Below are positions 8,327 to 16,746 of a DNA stretch of 64,000 bases, in pieces (within the stretch, counting starts at the first letter, position 1; every line of letters starts with the position of its first letter). The stretch is from an uncultured Collinsella sp. (GTDB lineage Bacteria; Actinomycetota; Coriobacteriia; Coriobacteriales; Coriobacteriaceae). The position numbers and the translations under genes were made by a program. The notes below the pieces were generated by a model. That model worked only from the letters and a program-made list of their open reading frames with translations. It was not told where the DNA came from and searched no databases. The stretch lies in the NCBI GenBank assembly GCA_902470815.1, contig CABRHS010000002.1, forward strand, positions 89,516-153,515, read 5' to 3'.

Positions 8327-8587
8327 TTAGAGGGTGTTCACGAGCTTCTGGATGCCGGACTTGCGGTTGGCAGCCTGGTTCTTGTGGATGACGCCCTTGG
8401 CGACGGCCTTGTCCAGCTTGCGGTAGGCGGTGGTGGCAGCAGCCTGGGCAGCGGCCTTGTCGCCAGCCTCAACGGCGGCCTTGACGTGCTTGATAACGGT
8501 CTTGAGCTCGGAGCGGATCGCCTTGTTGCGGACGCGAGCAACCTCGCTGGTGCGGATGCGCTTCTTCTGAGACTTGATGTTTGCCAT
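8327..8587 (-). CDS. rpsT: 30S ribosomal protein S20
   Basis: 86 residues, highly basic and Ala/Lys-rich, beginning MANIKSQKKRIRT, which is the usual S20 N-terminus, and ending in the conserved K-x-G-I-x-K-L helix. S20 is a primary 16S rRNA binder needed for early 30S assembly. Single-gene unit with its own promoter and terminator; ribosome site GAAAGGAACC before the ATG. Ordinary length. Confidence 0.97.
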   Translation of the reverse strand: MANIKSQKKRIRTSEVARVRNKAIRSELKTVIKHVKAAVEAGDKAAAQAAATTAYRKLDKAVAKGVIHKNQAANRKSGIQKLVNTL

Positions 8588-8668
8588 CGGGTTCGGTTCC
8601 TTTCGGGTACTTACAAGGTCTTACTATCCGGCCTCTGAGACACGGTTGTTGAGGTCATACGGGCGAGT

Positions 8669-8697
8669 ATTTTACACGCGCCTTGGCGACGACGCAA
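8669..8697 (-). promoter_or_regulatory. Promoter of rpsT
   Basis: Reverse strand TTGCGT (-35) and TAAAAT (-10) are separated by exactly 17 bases, about 80 bases upstream of the rpsT ATG. Confidence 0.75.
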
Positions 8698-8778
8698 GCC
8701 GTATCGCGCAATTGTGCAGGTTACTTGCGGAATACACAAGTTTGCCGCGAAATGCCGCACGCGACGCGCGCCGAGGAA

Positions 8779-9744
8779 TCAACGAGCGGGGCGCGTCATG
8801 TCGATGACCCACATGCGGAGCGAGAGCTCGCTGTCGCGCGACCCCTTGAGCGCAAGCTCGACTTCGGCGGCCTGCGAGAGCGCCGCGACGAGCTCCTCCA
8901 TGCGCCAGCGCCGCGCCCAGGAGAGATGATTCTTGACCTGCCACCCCTGGACGCCGAGCTCCGCGGCGAGCTGGGCCCCCTGCCCTCGCGCGTCGAGCGC
9001 CTTGGCGATGATAAGCTCGCGCAGCCGCGTGACCAAGAGCGACCAGAGCCTGACCTCGCTCTTGGCCGGCTGCAGGTCGAGGAGTTCCAGGGACTTCACC
9101 GCGTCGCGGGCGGCCACGGCGTTCAGGAACTCCCAGGGCTTGACCTCGGCCGTCCTCATCACGTGCCGCTCGACATCCGCCAACGTGATCTCGGTGCCGG
9201 ACACGATGGCGGCGAGCTTCTTGACCTCGTTGTCCAGCATGCGGGTGTTCTCGCCGGCGCGGGCGACCAGCGCCTCCGCGACGGGGACGCCCATCGCCTT
9301 GCCGTGCGCGGCGGCCATCTTCACCACCTGCGGAGGCATCTCCCACGCCTTCTTCGGGGCGCAGTCGATGACCGCCTTGTCACCGAGCTTCTTGATCGCC
9401 TTGTACAGGCGGGTATTCTTGGCGAGCGACGTGGCCACGACCAGGCACACCGTCGTGGGCGAGGGATCGGAGAAGTACTCGACGAGCGGCTCGCTCACGG
9501 CCTTGGGGAGCTTGTCGCAGTTCGCGAGGATGACCAGCCTGAACTCACTGCCCATGGGGAACGTGTTGAGCGAGGCGATGATGTCGTCCATCTGCGGGTC
9601 CTTGGCCATGTCGCGCTCGTCGAGGTTGAACTCGGCCATACCCGACCGCTCAAGGCGGTCTCGCATGCGCTCGACGGCGCGGGAGCTCTTGAGCTCGTCG
9701 GAACCGACGATCAGATATCCGGGGAGCAACCCAGCCTCCGCCAT
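8779..9744 (-). CDS. holA: DNA polymerase III subunit delta
   Basis: 321 residues with the HolA fold in order. The N-terminal part runs from LLPGYLIVGSDE through a Walker-like region without a functional P-loop. The middle contains LVILANCDKLPK and VCLVVATSLAKNTRLYKAI. The C-terminal helical collar includes NEVKKLAAIVSG and EFLNAVAARD. Delta opens the beta clamp as part of the clamp loader. It follows comEC downstream on the same strand and precedes rpsT, the common comEC-holA-rpsT order of Gram-positive bacteria. Confidence 0.9.
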   Translation of the reverse strand: MAEAGLLPGYLIVGSDELKSSRAVERMRDRLERSGMAEFNLDERDMAKDPQMDDIIASLNTFPMGSEFRLVILANCDKLPKAVSEPLVEYFSDPSPTTVCLVVATSLAKNTRLYKAIKKLGDKAVIDCAPKKAWEMPPQVVKMAAAHGKAMGVPVAEALVARAGENTRMLDNEVKKLAAIVSGTEITLADVERHVMRTAEVKPWEFLNAVAARDAVKSLELLDLQPAKSEVRLWSLLVTRLRELIIAKALDARGQGAQLAAELGVQGWQVKNHLSWARRWRMEELVAALSQAAEVELALKGSRDSELSLRMWVIDMTRPAR

Positions 9745-9787
9745 ATGCGCACCTCACTTGAATCGAACCCAAGCAACTACGTGAGAG

Positions 9788-9793
9788 AGTATA
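9788..9793 (-). promoter_or_regulatory. Possible -10 box for holA
   Basis: Reverse strand TATACT 44 bases before the holA start, in an otherwise GC-rich spacer. No convincing -35. Confidence 0.4.
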
Positions 9794-9890
9794 GCGAAGA
9801 CGCCCGCCGGCGCGCCATGGGCACCGCCGCGGCGGCGGGCGACCCGCCGGTGCGCAGGACGTAGCCGCCGGGGCGAGGCGAGGCAAGACC

Positions 9891-12353
9891 TCATGAGTAT
9901 GAGAGGCTCATGCGGGGGCCGCCCCGCCCGGGTACCACCGTGATATCGCCCGCGTCGATCGTGCACAGGAAGCGCGCGCCGCACCCGGACACCAGCCGCA
10001 CGCACGATGGGTCCGGATGCCCATAGGCGTTGTCCTCACCGGCACTGGCGATCGCGACCTCGGGCCTCAATAGCGCGAGGGAATCGGCATCGACCGATAC
10101 CCTGGAGCCGTGGTGCCCGATCTTGAGGACATCGACGTCGCCCACCTCGCCAGCGTACCGACCCAACTCTTCCCGCTCGGAATCTCCCGTGAGCAGCACG
10201 TCGAGAGCGCCCTCCTCACCGCCATACGAGACGTCAAGAACGAGCGAATCGGCGTTCTCCTCCCCTGTCACGGGGGCATCGGGCCACACCGCGCGGCAGG
10301 CGAACCCGCCGACGCGCAGGACATCGCCCTCCCCCATCTCGACGATCGGCAACCCGCACGCCTTGACATCGTCCGGCGCATGCGTCGCGGCGCCCCGGGC
10401 GACGACGAGCGCGTCCGTGGGCACATATGGAAGAAACTCGGGCAACCCTCCCCAATGGTCGCGATCCCAATGCGTCACCACCAGCGCGTCGAGCCTGAAC
10501 ACGCGGTTGCGGGCGAGGGCCTCTCGCGTCGCCTCGTCCACCCCGGCGTCGACGAGCACCGCATGGGACCCGTGTCGCAGCAAGATGGCATCCCCTTGGC
10601 CCACGTCGAGCACCGTGACGGAGGGCGGGGCGAACAGCGTCCATCGGGCGACGCCGAAAGCCGCCAGCGAGCAGACGACGCCCAGCAGCGCGGCCAGGCG
10701 CCGCGGAGAGACCCGTTCCCATCGCGCATACAGGACGCATGCGGCCCCATACAGGACGGGGCCCAACCACCATGTCGGCGCTACCGCGATCGCGGCGTGG
10801 GGTATGCCCGCGAACAGGCCCGCGAGGAACGTGGCGGACTTGGCGAGCGCCACGGGCACCCACACCAGGGCATCCGCGACCGCGCCGAGCGCGCCCGCAG
10901 GCACAAGCGGGCCGAGCATCGAGACGGCCCCGTTGAGGATGACCCCGGCCGAGACCGCACCGAGACCCGTCACCAGCAAGGCGCTCATCACTGGGCCGAC
11001 CGCGATGTTGGCGAGCGGGGCGATGAGGGACATCTCGCCGAAGACCGGTATCGTGATGGGCAGCGTGGCCCACTGCGCCACGAGCGCCAGGGCGAGGGGC
11101 TCGGCGAGAGCAGATGGGAGCCCGAGCCGCCCGAGGATATGGGCCATTTGGCGCGAGAACACCGTTATGAAGAGGACGCTCGCGGCGGAGAGCTGAAAGC
11201 CGACGTCGAACACCACCCCGGGATCGAGCCACGACATGACCGAGACGGTCGCGAACAGCGATGACGGGGCATGCGCGCGACGGCCCCCAAGAACCGAGAT
11301 CGACGCCATACCCACCATGCAGACGGAGCGCAACGCCGACGGGGAGCCGCCGGTGAACAGCACATACAAGCCCATCACCGCGAAGAGCAGGGTCTCCCGT
11401 AGGGCCCGCCCGAAGCGCGTCCGCCTCATGGCCCGGCTGAGCGAGGCTGCGATATAGGCAAGATGACCCCCGGACACCGCAACGAGATGGGTAAGCCCGC
11501 AGCGCGAGAAAGACTCATACCCCTCGGTGACTGAGAGCTCGCTCACGCGCCCGCAAACCGTGCCGGCGAGCAGCGAGCGCCCAGCGTCGCGGGCCGGGTC
11601 GATGACGTCGAGCGCCGAGGACCGCACCGCCCCCAGCGGCGAGCGACCCGCCGCCGGGTCGCAGCGCAGGACCGAGCTGACCTTGAGGGAGCCGGATTCG
11701 CCCTTCATGAAACGGCTCCGGTCCCATTCGCCGTCGCCAAGGGGCTCGAACCTCCCCACGGCGTGCAGCCGATCGCCATCGGAATATTCCCTCTGAACCG
11801 TCATGCGAGCCCGGCACGAACCCACAGCCCGACCGGAGCCCGAGACGTCGACCGTCGCGGAGTAGCCGCGCTCCCCGATATGCGGATCGCCCCTGACCGT
11901 GAGCGCGCACCGGCTCACAACGACCCCGTCCGCCCATGACGTCCGCTGCTGCCACCCCCACAGGGCCCGCGCCGACGCCGCGCCGCCCGCGAGGATGCCC
12001 AATCCCGCGAACATGACGGAGGCGACGGCGAACCCGCGGGCCCCCTGCGCCCTCAGCACGCGCAGCAGGGCATCCAGCCGCGCTCGGCGAGACGGCCTGA
12101 ACATGATGCGTCCCGGGCCGCTCGACCGCGGGCAATGTGACGACAAGGCGATTGGTACTGCAAACGCGAATAGGCCCACGCTCATCGCGGTGAGAACGGC
12201 GATCCACGGAACGACTTCGCCGCGGCCGTGCCTCATCCACCCCATCTGCATGATCAAGGCAGCGGTCGCGCATGAAGCCAGGGCCATGAACGCGATGGGC
12301 GGGATATACGGGCGCGGCGGCGCCTCCGGAGCGGGGCCATTCATGGCCGTCAT
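9891..12353 (-). CDS. comEC: ComEC/Rec2 DNA-uptake channel with metallo-hydrolase domain
   Basis: 820 residues. An N-terminal domain with membrane helices (about 18-60) and a soluble OB-like insertion precedes the Competence domain with many helices (about 270-560). A C-terminal metallo-beta-lactamase domain follows. It begins LDVGQGDAILLRHG and carries THWDRDHWGG, a His-x-Asp-x-Asp-His metal motif. In competent bacteria it carries one DNA strand across the membrane; the hydrolase domain may degrade the other. Start at ATG 12353, overlapping the comEA stop as ATGA. Confidence 0.92.
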   Translation of the reverse strand: MTAMNGPAPEAPPRPYIPPIAFMALASCATAALIMQMGWMRHGRGEVVPWIAVLTAMSVGLFAFAVPIALSSHCPRSSGPGRIMFRPSRRARLDALLRVLRAQGARGFAVASVMFAGLGILAGGAASARALWGWQQRTSWADGVVVSRCALTVRGDPHIGERGYSATVDVSGSGRAVGSCRARMTVQREYSDGDRLHAVGRFEPLGDGEWDRSRFMKGESGSLKVSSVLRCDPAAGRSPLGAVRSSALDVIDPARDAGRSLLAGTVCGRVSELSVTEGYESFSRCGLTHLVAVSGGHLAYIAASLSRAMRRTRFGRALRETLLFAVMGLYVLFTGGSPSALRSVCMVGMASISVLGGRRAHAPSSLFATVSVMSWLDPGVVFDVGFQLSAASVLFITVFSRQMAHILGRLGLPSALAEPLALALVAQWATLPITIPVFGEMSLIAPLANIAVGPVMSALLVTGLGAVSAGVILNGAVSMLGPLVPAGALGAVADALVWVPVALAKSATFLAGLFAGIPHAAIAVAPTWWLGPVLYGAACVLYARWERVSPRRLAALLGVVCSLAAFGVARWTLFAPPSVTVLDVGQGDAILLRHGSHAVLVDAGVDEATREALARNRVFRLDALVVTHWDRDHWGGLPEFLPYVPTDALVVARGAATHAPDDVKACGLPIVEMGEGDVLRVGGFACRAVWPDAPVTGEENADSLVLDVSYGGEEGALDVLLTGDSEREELGRYAGEVGDVDVLKIGHHGSRVSVDADSLALLRPEVAIASAGEDNAYGHPDPSCVRLVSGCGARFLCTIDAGDITVVPGRGGPRMSLSYS

Positions 12354-13171
12354 ACGCAGATGGAGGACTTGAGCTTGGCGAACTTCTTCTCGCCGATGCC
12401 GCTCACGCGCATGAGGTCCTCCGGCATGGCGAAGGGGCCGTTCGCCTCCCGGTCCTCCACGATCGCGCGTGCGGTGGAAGGGCCGACGCCCGGCAGCGCG
12501 TCCAACTCATCGGCGCCCGCGCTGTTTATGTTCACCAACTGCGGGGCGTCAAGGGCAGAGCCGCCACCCGCGTCGAGACCCGAACCGGCGCCGCCGAATG
12601 GGTCGGAAATCGCGGGGGTCGCCTCCCCATCAAGGGGCACATACACGCGCTGTCCGTCCGAGAGGCGCGCGGCGCGATTGACGCCCCTCAGGTCCGCACC
12701 GTCGATGACGCCTCCGGCGGCCGCCAGGGCATCCTCTACGCGGGCCCCGTCATCGAGCGTCACGACGCCCGGGCGCGCGACGGCGCCGGCGACGTCCACG
12801 ACGACCTGGGCGGCAGGCTCACCCGCATCGCCCCGACCGGACCGTGAAGACGCCTCATCCGGACTTGACGCCTTATCGCCGGCCGACGGTCCATCGTCAT
12901 CCTCATCATCGGCGGCCCCGGCGCCCCCGGCTCCATCGGAACCCGACCCGTCGGCGGCATGGCGATCGATCTCGACGCCCACGCTCCCGCCCAGGGCCAC
13001 CCCGCCATCAGGCTCAGCGCCCATCCGCCCGGCCATGAGCACACCGGTCGCCGCGGCGCCGAGCAGCAAGCCGGCGATGATCGCCACAACCACCCCCATG
13101 GCCGGTCTCTGCCGCACCACGAGCATCGCCCGCCTCCACAATGCGGGCTTGTCATCGATACCTTGCGCCAT
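12350..13171 (-). CDS. comEA: ComEA-type competence DNA receptor
   Basis: 273 residues from ATG 13171. A membrane anchor (about 21-43) is followed by a disordered Gly/Ser/Asp/Glu-rich stretch (about 45-115). Then come a SLBB-like domain (VVVDVAGAVARPGVVTL onward) and a C-terminal helix-hairpin-helix pair (VNINSAGADELDALPGVG and RVSGIGEKKFAKL). This is the standard ComEA layout for binding incoming double-stranded DNA outside the membrane. It is coupled to comEC by an ATGA overlap. Its ribosome site GGGGGAGGTG lies within the 3' arm of a terminator-like hairpin, which probably matters for expression. Longer in-frame starts up to 13249 would encode the hairpin itself and lack a better ribosome site. 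Confidence 0.9.
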   Translation of the reverse strand: MAQGIDDKPALWRRAMLVVRQRPAMGVVVAIIAGLLLGAAATGVLMAGRMGAEPDGGVALGGSVGVEIDRHAADGSGSDGAGGAGAADDEDDDGPSAGDKASSPDEASSRSGRGDAGEPAAQVVVDVAGAVARPGVVTLDDGARVEDALAAAGGVIDGADLRGVNRAARLSDGQRVYVPLDGEATPAISDPFGGAGSGLDAGGGSALDAPQLVNINSAGADELDALPGVGPSTARAIVEDREANGPFAMPEDLMRVSGIGEKKFAKLKSSICV

Positions 13172-13172
13172 G

Positions 13173-13214
13173 AAAAACACCTCCCCCGGCAGCATCATCT
13201 GCCTGAGGGAGGTG
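13173..13214 (-). terminator. Terminator-like hairpin covering the comEA ribosome site
   Basis: Reverse strand CACCTCCC-TCA-GGCAG, loop ATGATG, CTGCC-GG-GGGAGGTG, then five T and the comEA ATG. About 13 stem pairs plus a U5 run make it a good intrinsic terminator, ~130 bases after the thiI stop. Its 3' arm is also the comEA Shine-Dalgarno. Confidence 0.75.
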
Positions 13215-13345
13215 CTTGACGACCTCGATTTGAAATAACGGCCGACCACCAGTTGAGGGCTCAGGCGCGCATCGGACGCACCATGCGCGAATCGCGCAAG
13301 ACCGATGCGAGAACCGTGCGAGGCCCGGCGCGACGCCCGGGAGGC

Positions 13346-14653
13346 CTACGCCGTCTGCGTCCCCGCCCCGCCCTCAAGGGACGTTTGGGGCTCGCCACCC
13401 GCCTCGACCTCGCGGTCGGGACGGATATAGCGGAGCGCCAGCTCGTCATGGCGCTCGCGCATGGCGCGCGGGCGCTTGTAGACGGGGGCCGTGAAGTCTA
13501 CGTACTCAACGTGCTCGACGAGGTAATCGATCATCGCGTCATGATCGAACATGTCCCACGCCTCGTGCACGGCGTCCATCTTGGCATGCGTCTCGGGACG
13601 TCGCGGCATGAACAGCGTGCAGCAGTCGGGCGCCGTCTGGCACGAGATCTCATACGTGCCGATCTGCTTGGCGCGCTCGATGATCTCCTGCTTATCGGAG
13701 CCGATGAGCGGGCGGAAGACGGGGATTTCCACGACCTCGTTGACGGCCATGATGTTCTCGAGCGTCTGCGACGCCACCTGTCCCAGGGACTCGCCGGTGA
13801 CGAGAGCCTTGGCGCCCTCAATGCGGGCGATGCGCTCGGCGACGGAGTACATCACACGGCGATACATGATCACCCTCAGGTCGGACGGGGTCTTGAGCGA
13901 GATCTCGCGCTGGCAGTCGCCGAAGGGGACCACGTACATGCGCCCGATCTGAACCGCGGGAGCGAGCTGCTCGATGATGTCCTGACACAGGTACTCGCTC
14001 GTGTCGGCCGTCTGCGGCCGGCCCGAGAAATGAATCGGCACCACGACCGCGCCGCGGCGGGCGAGCTGCCAGGTCGCGACGGGCGAGTCGATTCCTGAGG
14101 AGAGCAGCGTGACCACCTTGCCGGCGCTGCCCTGGGGCAGGCCTCCGACGCCGCGCATGCTCTTGGCGTACACGTACACGCTTCCCTGGACCACGAGCAC
14201 GTGCACCGTGGCGTCGGGCTCGCGCATCTTGACTTTCTTCTCGGGATAAGCGAGGCACAGGGCCTCGCCGACCTGCTGGTTGAGGTCCATGCTCGTGAGC
14301 TCGTAATCGGTGTTCGATCGGCGCGCGGCCACCTTGAAGGTCTCGAACGGCCCGAACTCGGCCAGGGCATCGATCGCGGCTCGACAGTACTCTGCGGGTT
14401 CGCGGTTGGTGTGGAACGCGCACGAGCAGCGGGCGACGCCGGGGACCTTGGCGATGAGCGGCATGGCGCGCTCGGCCTCTCCCTTGGCGGAGAAGGTGAT
14501 GAGGATGTGCCCGGAGATGCGCGTTATGCATGAAACGGAAAAGGCGGCCAGGGCCGCCTTGCAGGAATCCATGAGGATGCGCTCGAACCGGGCTCGGTTC
14601 TTGCCCTTGAGTCCTATCTCGTGATAGTGAACCAGGCAGACGCGGCTGGCCAT
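13346..14653 (-). CDS. thiI: tRNA 4-thiouridine synthase
   Basis: 435 residues with an N-terminal ferredoxin-like/THUMP region and a PP-loop ATPase. The P-loop motif is LLSSGIDSPVATW near residue 185. ThiI adenylates U8 of tRNA and receives sulfur from a cysteine desulfurase. The motif SCQTAPDCCTLFMP near residue 340 supplies the conserved Cys that takes part in disulfide chemistry. There is no C-terminal rhodanese domain, which is the usual form outside gamma-proteobacteria. Its ATG follows the rpoZ stop directly (TAGATG), so it ends the mihF-gmk-rpoZ-thiI unit. Confidence 0.92.
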   Translation of the reverse strand: MASRVCLVHYHEIGLKGKNRARFERILMDSCKAALAAFSVSCITRISGHILITFSAKGEAERAMPLIAKVPGVARCSCAFHTNREPAEYCRAAIDALAEFGPFETFKVAARRSNTDYELTSMDLNQQVGEALCLAYPEKKVKMREPDATVHVLVVQGSVYVYAKSMRGVGGLPQGSAGKVVTLLSSGIDSPVATWQLARRGAVVVPIHFSGRPQTADTSEYLCQDIIEQLAPAVQIGRMYVVPFGDCQREISLKTPSDLRVIMYRRVMYSVAERIARIEGAKALVTGESLGQVASQTLENIMAVNEVVEIPVFRPLIGSDKQEIIERAKQIGTYEISCQTAPDCCTLFMPRRPETHAKMDAVHEAWDMFDHDAMIDYLVEHVEYVDFTAPVYKRPRAMRERHDELALRYIRPDREVEAGGEPQTSLEGGAGTQTA

Positions 14654-14938
14654 CTACGCTTCCGTCGGGTCGATGTGGCCCAGTGCGGCCTCATAGCGAG
14701 CGTGATCGTACGAGATGGTGCCGTCCACGATCTCCTCCATGGCCATGGAGATGGTGTCCTTGCCCGAGAGCATGACGGTGAGGTCATCGGTCTCCTGGAC
14801 AGCGAGCACGCGGTTGTGCTGACCTCGCAGCATGTTGTTGATGTCGCAGGCGCGCTGGGACGCGAGCGAGGAGAGCAGGAAGCGGTTGTGGTCGGTCTTT
14901 TCCAGCAGGTCATCGATAGCGGGCTTCACAACAGACAC
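14654..14938 (-). CDS. rpoZ: RNA polymerase omega subunit
   Basis: 94 residues from GTG 14938, chosen because AAAGGAT lies at good distance and the protein then begins SVVKPAIDDLLEKTDHNRF, the usual omega N-terminus. SLASQRACDINNML matches the conserved A-x-R-A-R-x-I-N segment, and the C-terminus has EEI-x-x-G-x-I-x-Y. Omega binds and stabilises beta-prime. Five bases after the gmk stop and abutting thiI. Confidence 0.93.
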   Translation of the reverse strand: MSVVKPAIDDLLEKTDHNRFLLSSLASQRACDINNMLRGQHNRVLAVQETDDLTVMLSGKDTISMAMEEIVDGTISYDHARYEAALGHIDPTEA

Positions 14939-14942
14939 GTCA

Positions 14943-15512
14943 TCAGATCCTTTCGTGACGGTGCAGTACGGCAATGAGCTCCTCGGTGGCGCGATCGAGG
15001 TCGTCGTTGACCAGGACCTCGTCGTAACGGTCGCGCAGGCGCATCTCGCTCTCGGCGGTATGCAGGCGAAGCTCGAGGGACTCGGGGGTCTCGGAACCGC
15101 GGCCGATCAGTCGGTCGCGAAGGACCTCGAGCGACGGGGGCTCGATGAAGATGAGAACGGCATCCGGGAAGCGCTCCTTGACGGCGAGCGCGCCCTGCAC
15201 GTCGATCTCCAGGATGAGGGACTGGCCGGTGGCCAGGTTGCGCTCCACCTCGCTGGCAAGCGTGCCATAGCGATGGTCGTGCACCTGGGCCCACTCGATG
15301 AACTCCCCCGCCTCGATCCGCGCGGTGAAATCATCATCGGTCAGGAAGTAGTAATTGACGCCGTCCACCTCGCCGGCGCGCGGGCCCCTCGTGGTAGCGG
15401 AAACCGTCAGGCCCAGGTTGGGCATCTGCTCGCGCACGCGCGAGACGAGAGTGCCCTTCCCTGCGCCTGACGGCCCGGAAATCACAAAGAGCTTTGACTC
15501 GCTCTTGCCCAC
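14943..15512 (-). CDS. gmk: Guanylate kinase
   Basis: 189 residues converting GMP and ATP to GDP and ADP. The P-loop GPSGAGKGTL starts at residue 13. VSATTRGPRAGEVDGVNYYFL is the conserved GMP-binding segment, and EIDVQGA and the LID region follow. Start ATG 15512 directly follows the mihF stop (15513). Gene order mihF-gmk-rpoZ is typical of actinobacteria. Confidence 0.96.
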   Translation of the reverse strand: MGKSESKLFVISGPSGAGKGTLVSRVREQMPNLGLTVSATTRGPRAGEVDGVNYYFLTDDDFTARIEAGEFIEWAQVHDHRYGTLASEVERNLATGQSLILEIDVQGALAVKERFPDAVLIFIEPPSLEVLRDRLIGRGSETPESLELRLHTAESEMRLRDRYDEVLVNDDLDRATEELIAVLHRHERI

Positions 15513-15821
15513 TTACTTGGTGAGCTGCTCGAGGAGCTGCTCGCGCTGACGGACGCCGAGGCCCTGAACGCGGCGGGTGGCGGAGATGCCCAGCTCGTCC
15601 ATGATCTTGGCGGCCTTGGCCTTGCCGTAACCAGGGAGGGACTCGATGAGGGTGGAGACCTTCATGCGGGAGGCGATGGGGTCATCGGAGTTGAGGACGG
15701 ACTCGAGGGTCGTCTCGCCCTTCTTGATCTTCTCGCGAAGCTCGGCGCGAGCGTGACGGGCGGCAGCGGCCTTCTCGAGAGCGGCCTTGCGCTGCTCATC
15801 GGTGAGCTGAGGAAGCGCCAT
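15513..15821 (-). CDS. mihF: Actinobacterial integration host factor (mIHF)
   Basis: 102 residues from ATG 15821, behind GGAGG. Begins MALPQLTDEQRKAALEKA and contains SLPGYGKAKAAKIMDELGI, the helix-hairpin-helix-like core by which mIHF binds and bends DNA, followed by the R-R-V-x-G-L-G-x-R-Q motif. It is unrelated in sequence to the alpha/beta IHF of proteobacteria. It is a nucleoid protein needed for phage integration in mycobacteria. Its presence before gmk is one of the best lineage markers in the window. Confidence 0.95.
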   Translation of the reverse strand: MALPQLTDEQRKAALEKAAAARHARAELREKIKKGETTLESVLNSDDPIASRMKVSTLIESLPGYGKAKAAKIMDELGISATRRVQGLGVRQREQLLEQLTK

Positions 15822-15907
15822 GTGTACCTCCAAAATCGGAATTCTCATACAAATACAGGTTCAGATACGGGCATTTACGTGCGTGTTTGAACCTTCAACA
15901 GTCCCAT

Positions 15908-15936
15908 AGGGTAGTCGATGGGGCACCAAAGTGCAA
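15908..15936 (-). promoter_or_regulatory. Promoter of mihF-gmk-rpoZ-thiI
   Basis: Reverse strand TTGCAC (-35) and TACCCT (-10) with a 17-base spacer; the start point would be about 80 bases before the mihF ATG. Confidence 0.65.
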
Positions 15937-15958
15937 GCTTATGGGCGAAAACATGCGC

Positions 15959-16009
15959 AAAAACGCCTGCGAGGCCGTCCTGGTGCGCAAATCAGGGGCC
16001 CCGCAGGCG
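15959..16009 (-). terminator. Intrinsic terminator of the pyr operon
   Basis: Reverse strand CGCCTGCGGGGCC and GGCCTCGCAGGCG pair with one mismatch, and the second arm is followed by TTTTT. It starts 12 bases past the pyrF stop. Confidence 0.88.
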
Positions 16010-16020
16010 CCACTTCATGA

Positions 16021-16746
16021 TTACTCCACGCCTTTGACCAGCTCAGAGACGATGGACTCGTATGCCGCGACGGGGTCGTCGGCTCCCGTGATGGGACGTC
16101 CCACAACGATGTGGCTCGCGCCGCGCTGGATCGCCTGGGCCGGCGTGGCGACGCGCGTCTGGTCGCCGAGGTCGGCGCCCGCGGGGCGCACGCCGGGCGT
16201 GACGATGAGGGCGTCGGGCCCGAGAAGCTCGCGCATGGAGGCGGCCTCCATGGGCGAGCACACGATGCCGTCGATGCCGTTGGCGCGCGCGAGGGAGGCC
16301 AGGCGGGCCGCCTCGTCGGCAACCGGGGACTCGACGCCGATCTCAGAGAGTGAGTCCTGGCTCATGCTCGTGAGCACGGTGATGGCGACCAGGTTGGGGC
16401 GGTCGCCGCGCACCTCCGCAGCGGCCTCGGCCCCCTCGCGGCAGGCGGCGAGCATGGCGCCGGAGCCCATGCCGTGGACGGACAGCAGGTCCGCGCCGGC
16501 CAGGGCCGCGGAGCGGGCGGCACCGCGCACCTGGTGCGGGATGTCGTGGAACTTGAGGTCGAGGAAGACCTTGAAACCGCGCTCGTTGAACTCGCGGACG
16601 ATCTGCGGGCCCTCAGCGTAGAAGAGCGTCATGCCCACCTTGAGCCACGCGGCGTGGCCCGAGAGGGAGTCGGCGAGCTCGAGGGCGCGCTCGCGGTCGC
16701 AGTCGATCGCGACGATGATGCGGTCGCGGGCATCGGTCTCTAGCAT
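16021..16746 (-). CDS. pyrF: Orotidine 5'-phosphate decarboxylase
   Basis: 241 residues from ATG 16746, which overlaps the pyrD stop by seven bases. Group 1 (PyrF) TIM barrel: IIVAIDCDR near the start and the catalytic D-x-K-x-x-D motif in DLKFHDIPHQV. The phosphate-binding loops VTPGVRP and GASHIVVGRPIT are also present. It makes UMP from OMP, the last step of de novo pyrimidine synthesis, and is the last gene of the operon before the terminator. Confidence 0.95.
   Translation of the reverse strand: MLETDARDRIIVAIDCDRERALELADSLSGHAAWLKVGMTLFYAEGPQIVREFNERGFKVFLDLKFHDIPHQVRGAARSAALAGADLLSVHGMGSGAMLAACREGAEAAAEVRGDRPNLVAITVLTSMSQDSLSEIGVESPVADEAARLASLARANGIDGIVCSPMEAASMRELLGPDALIVTPGVRPAGADLGDQTRVATPAQAIQRGASHIVVGRPITGADDPVAAYESIVSELVKGVE

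Noticed and set aside
9745..9780. tRNA T-arm-like string (CTTGG-GTTCGAT-TCAAG on the reverse strand)
   Set aside because: No acceptor, D or anticodon arm can be built around it; it overlaps the holA leader.
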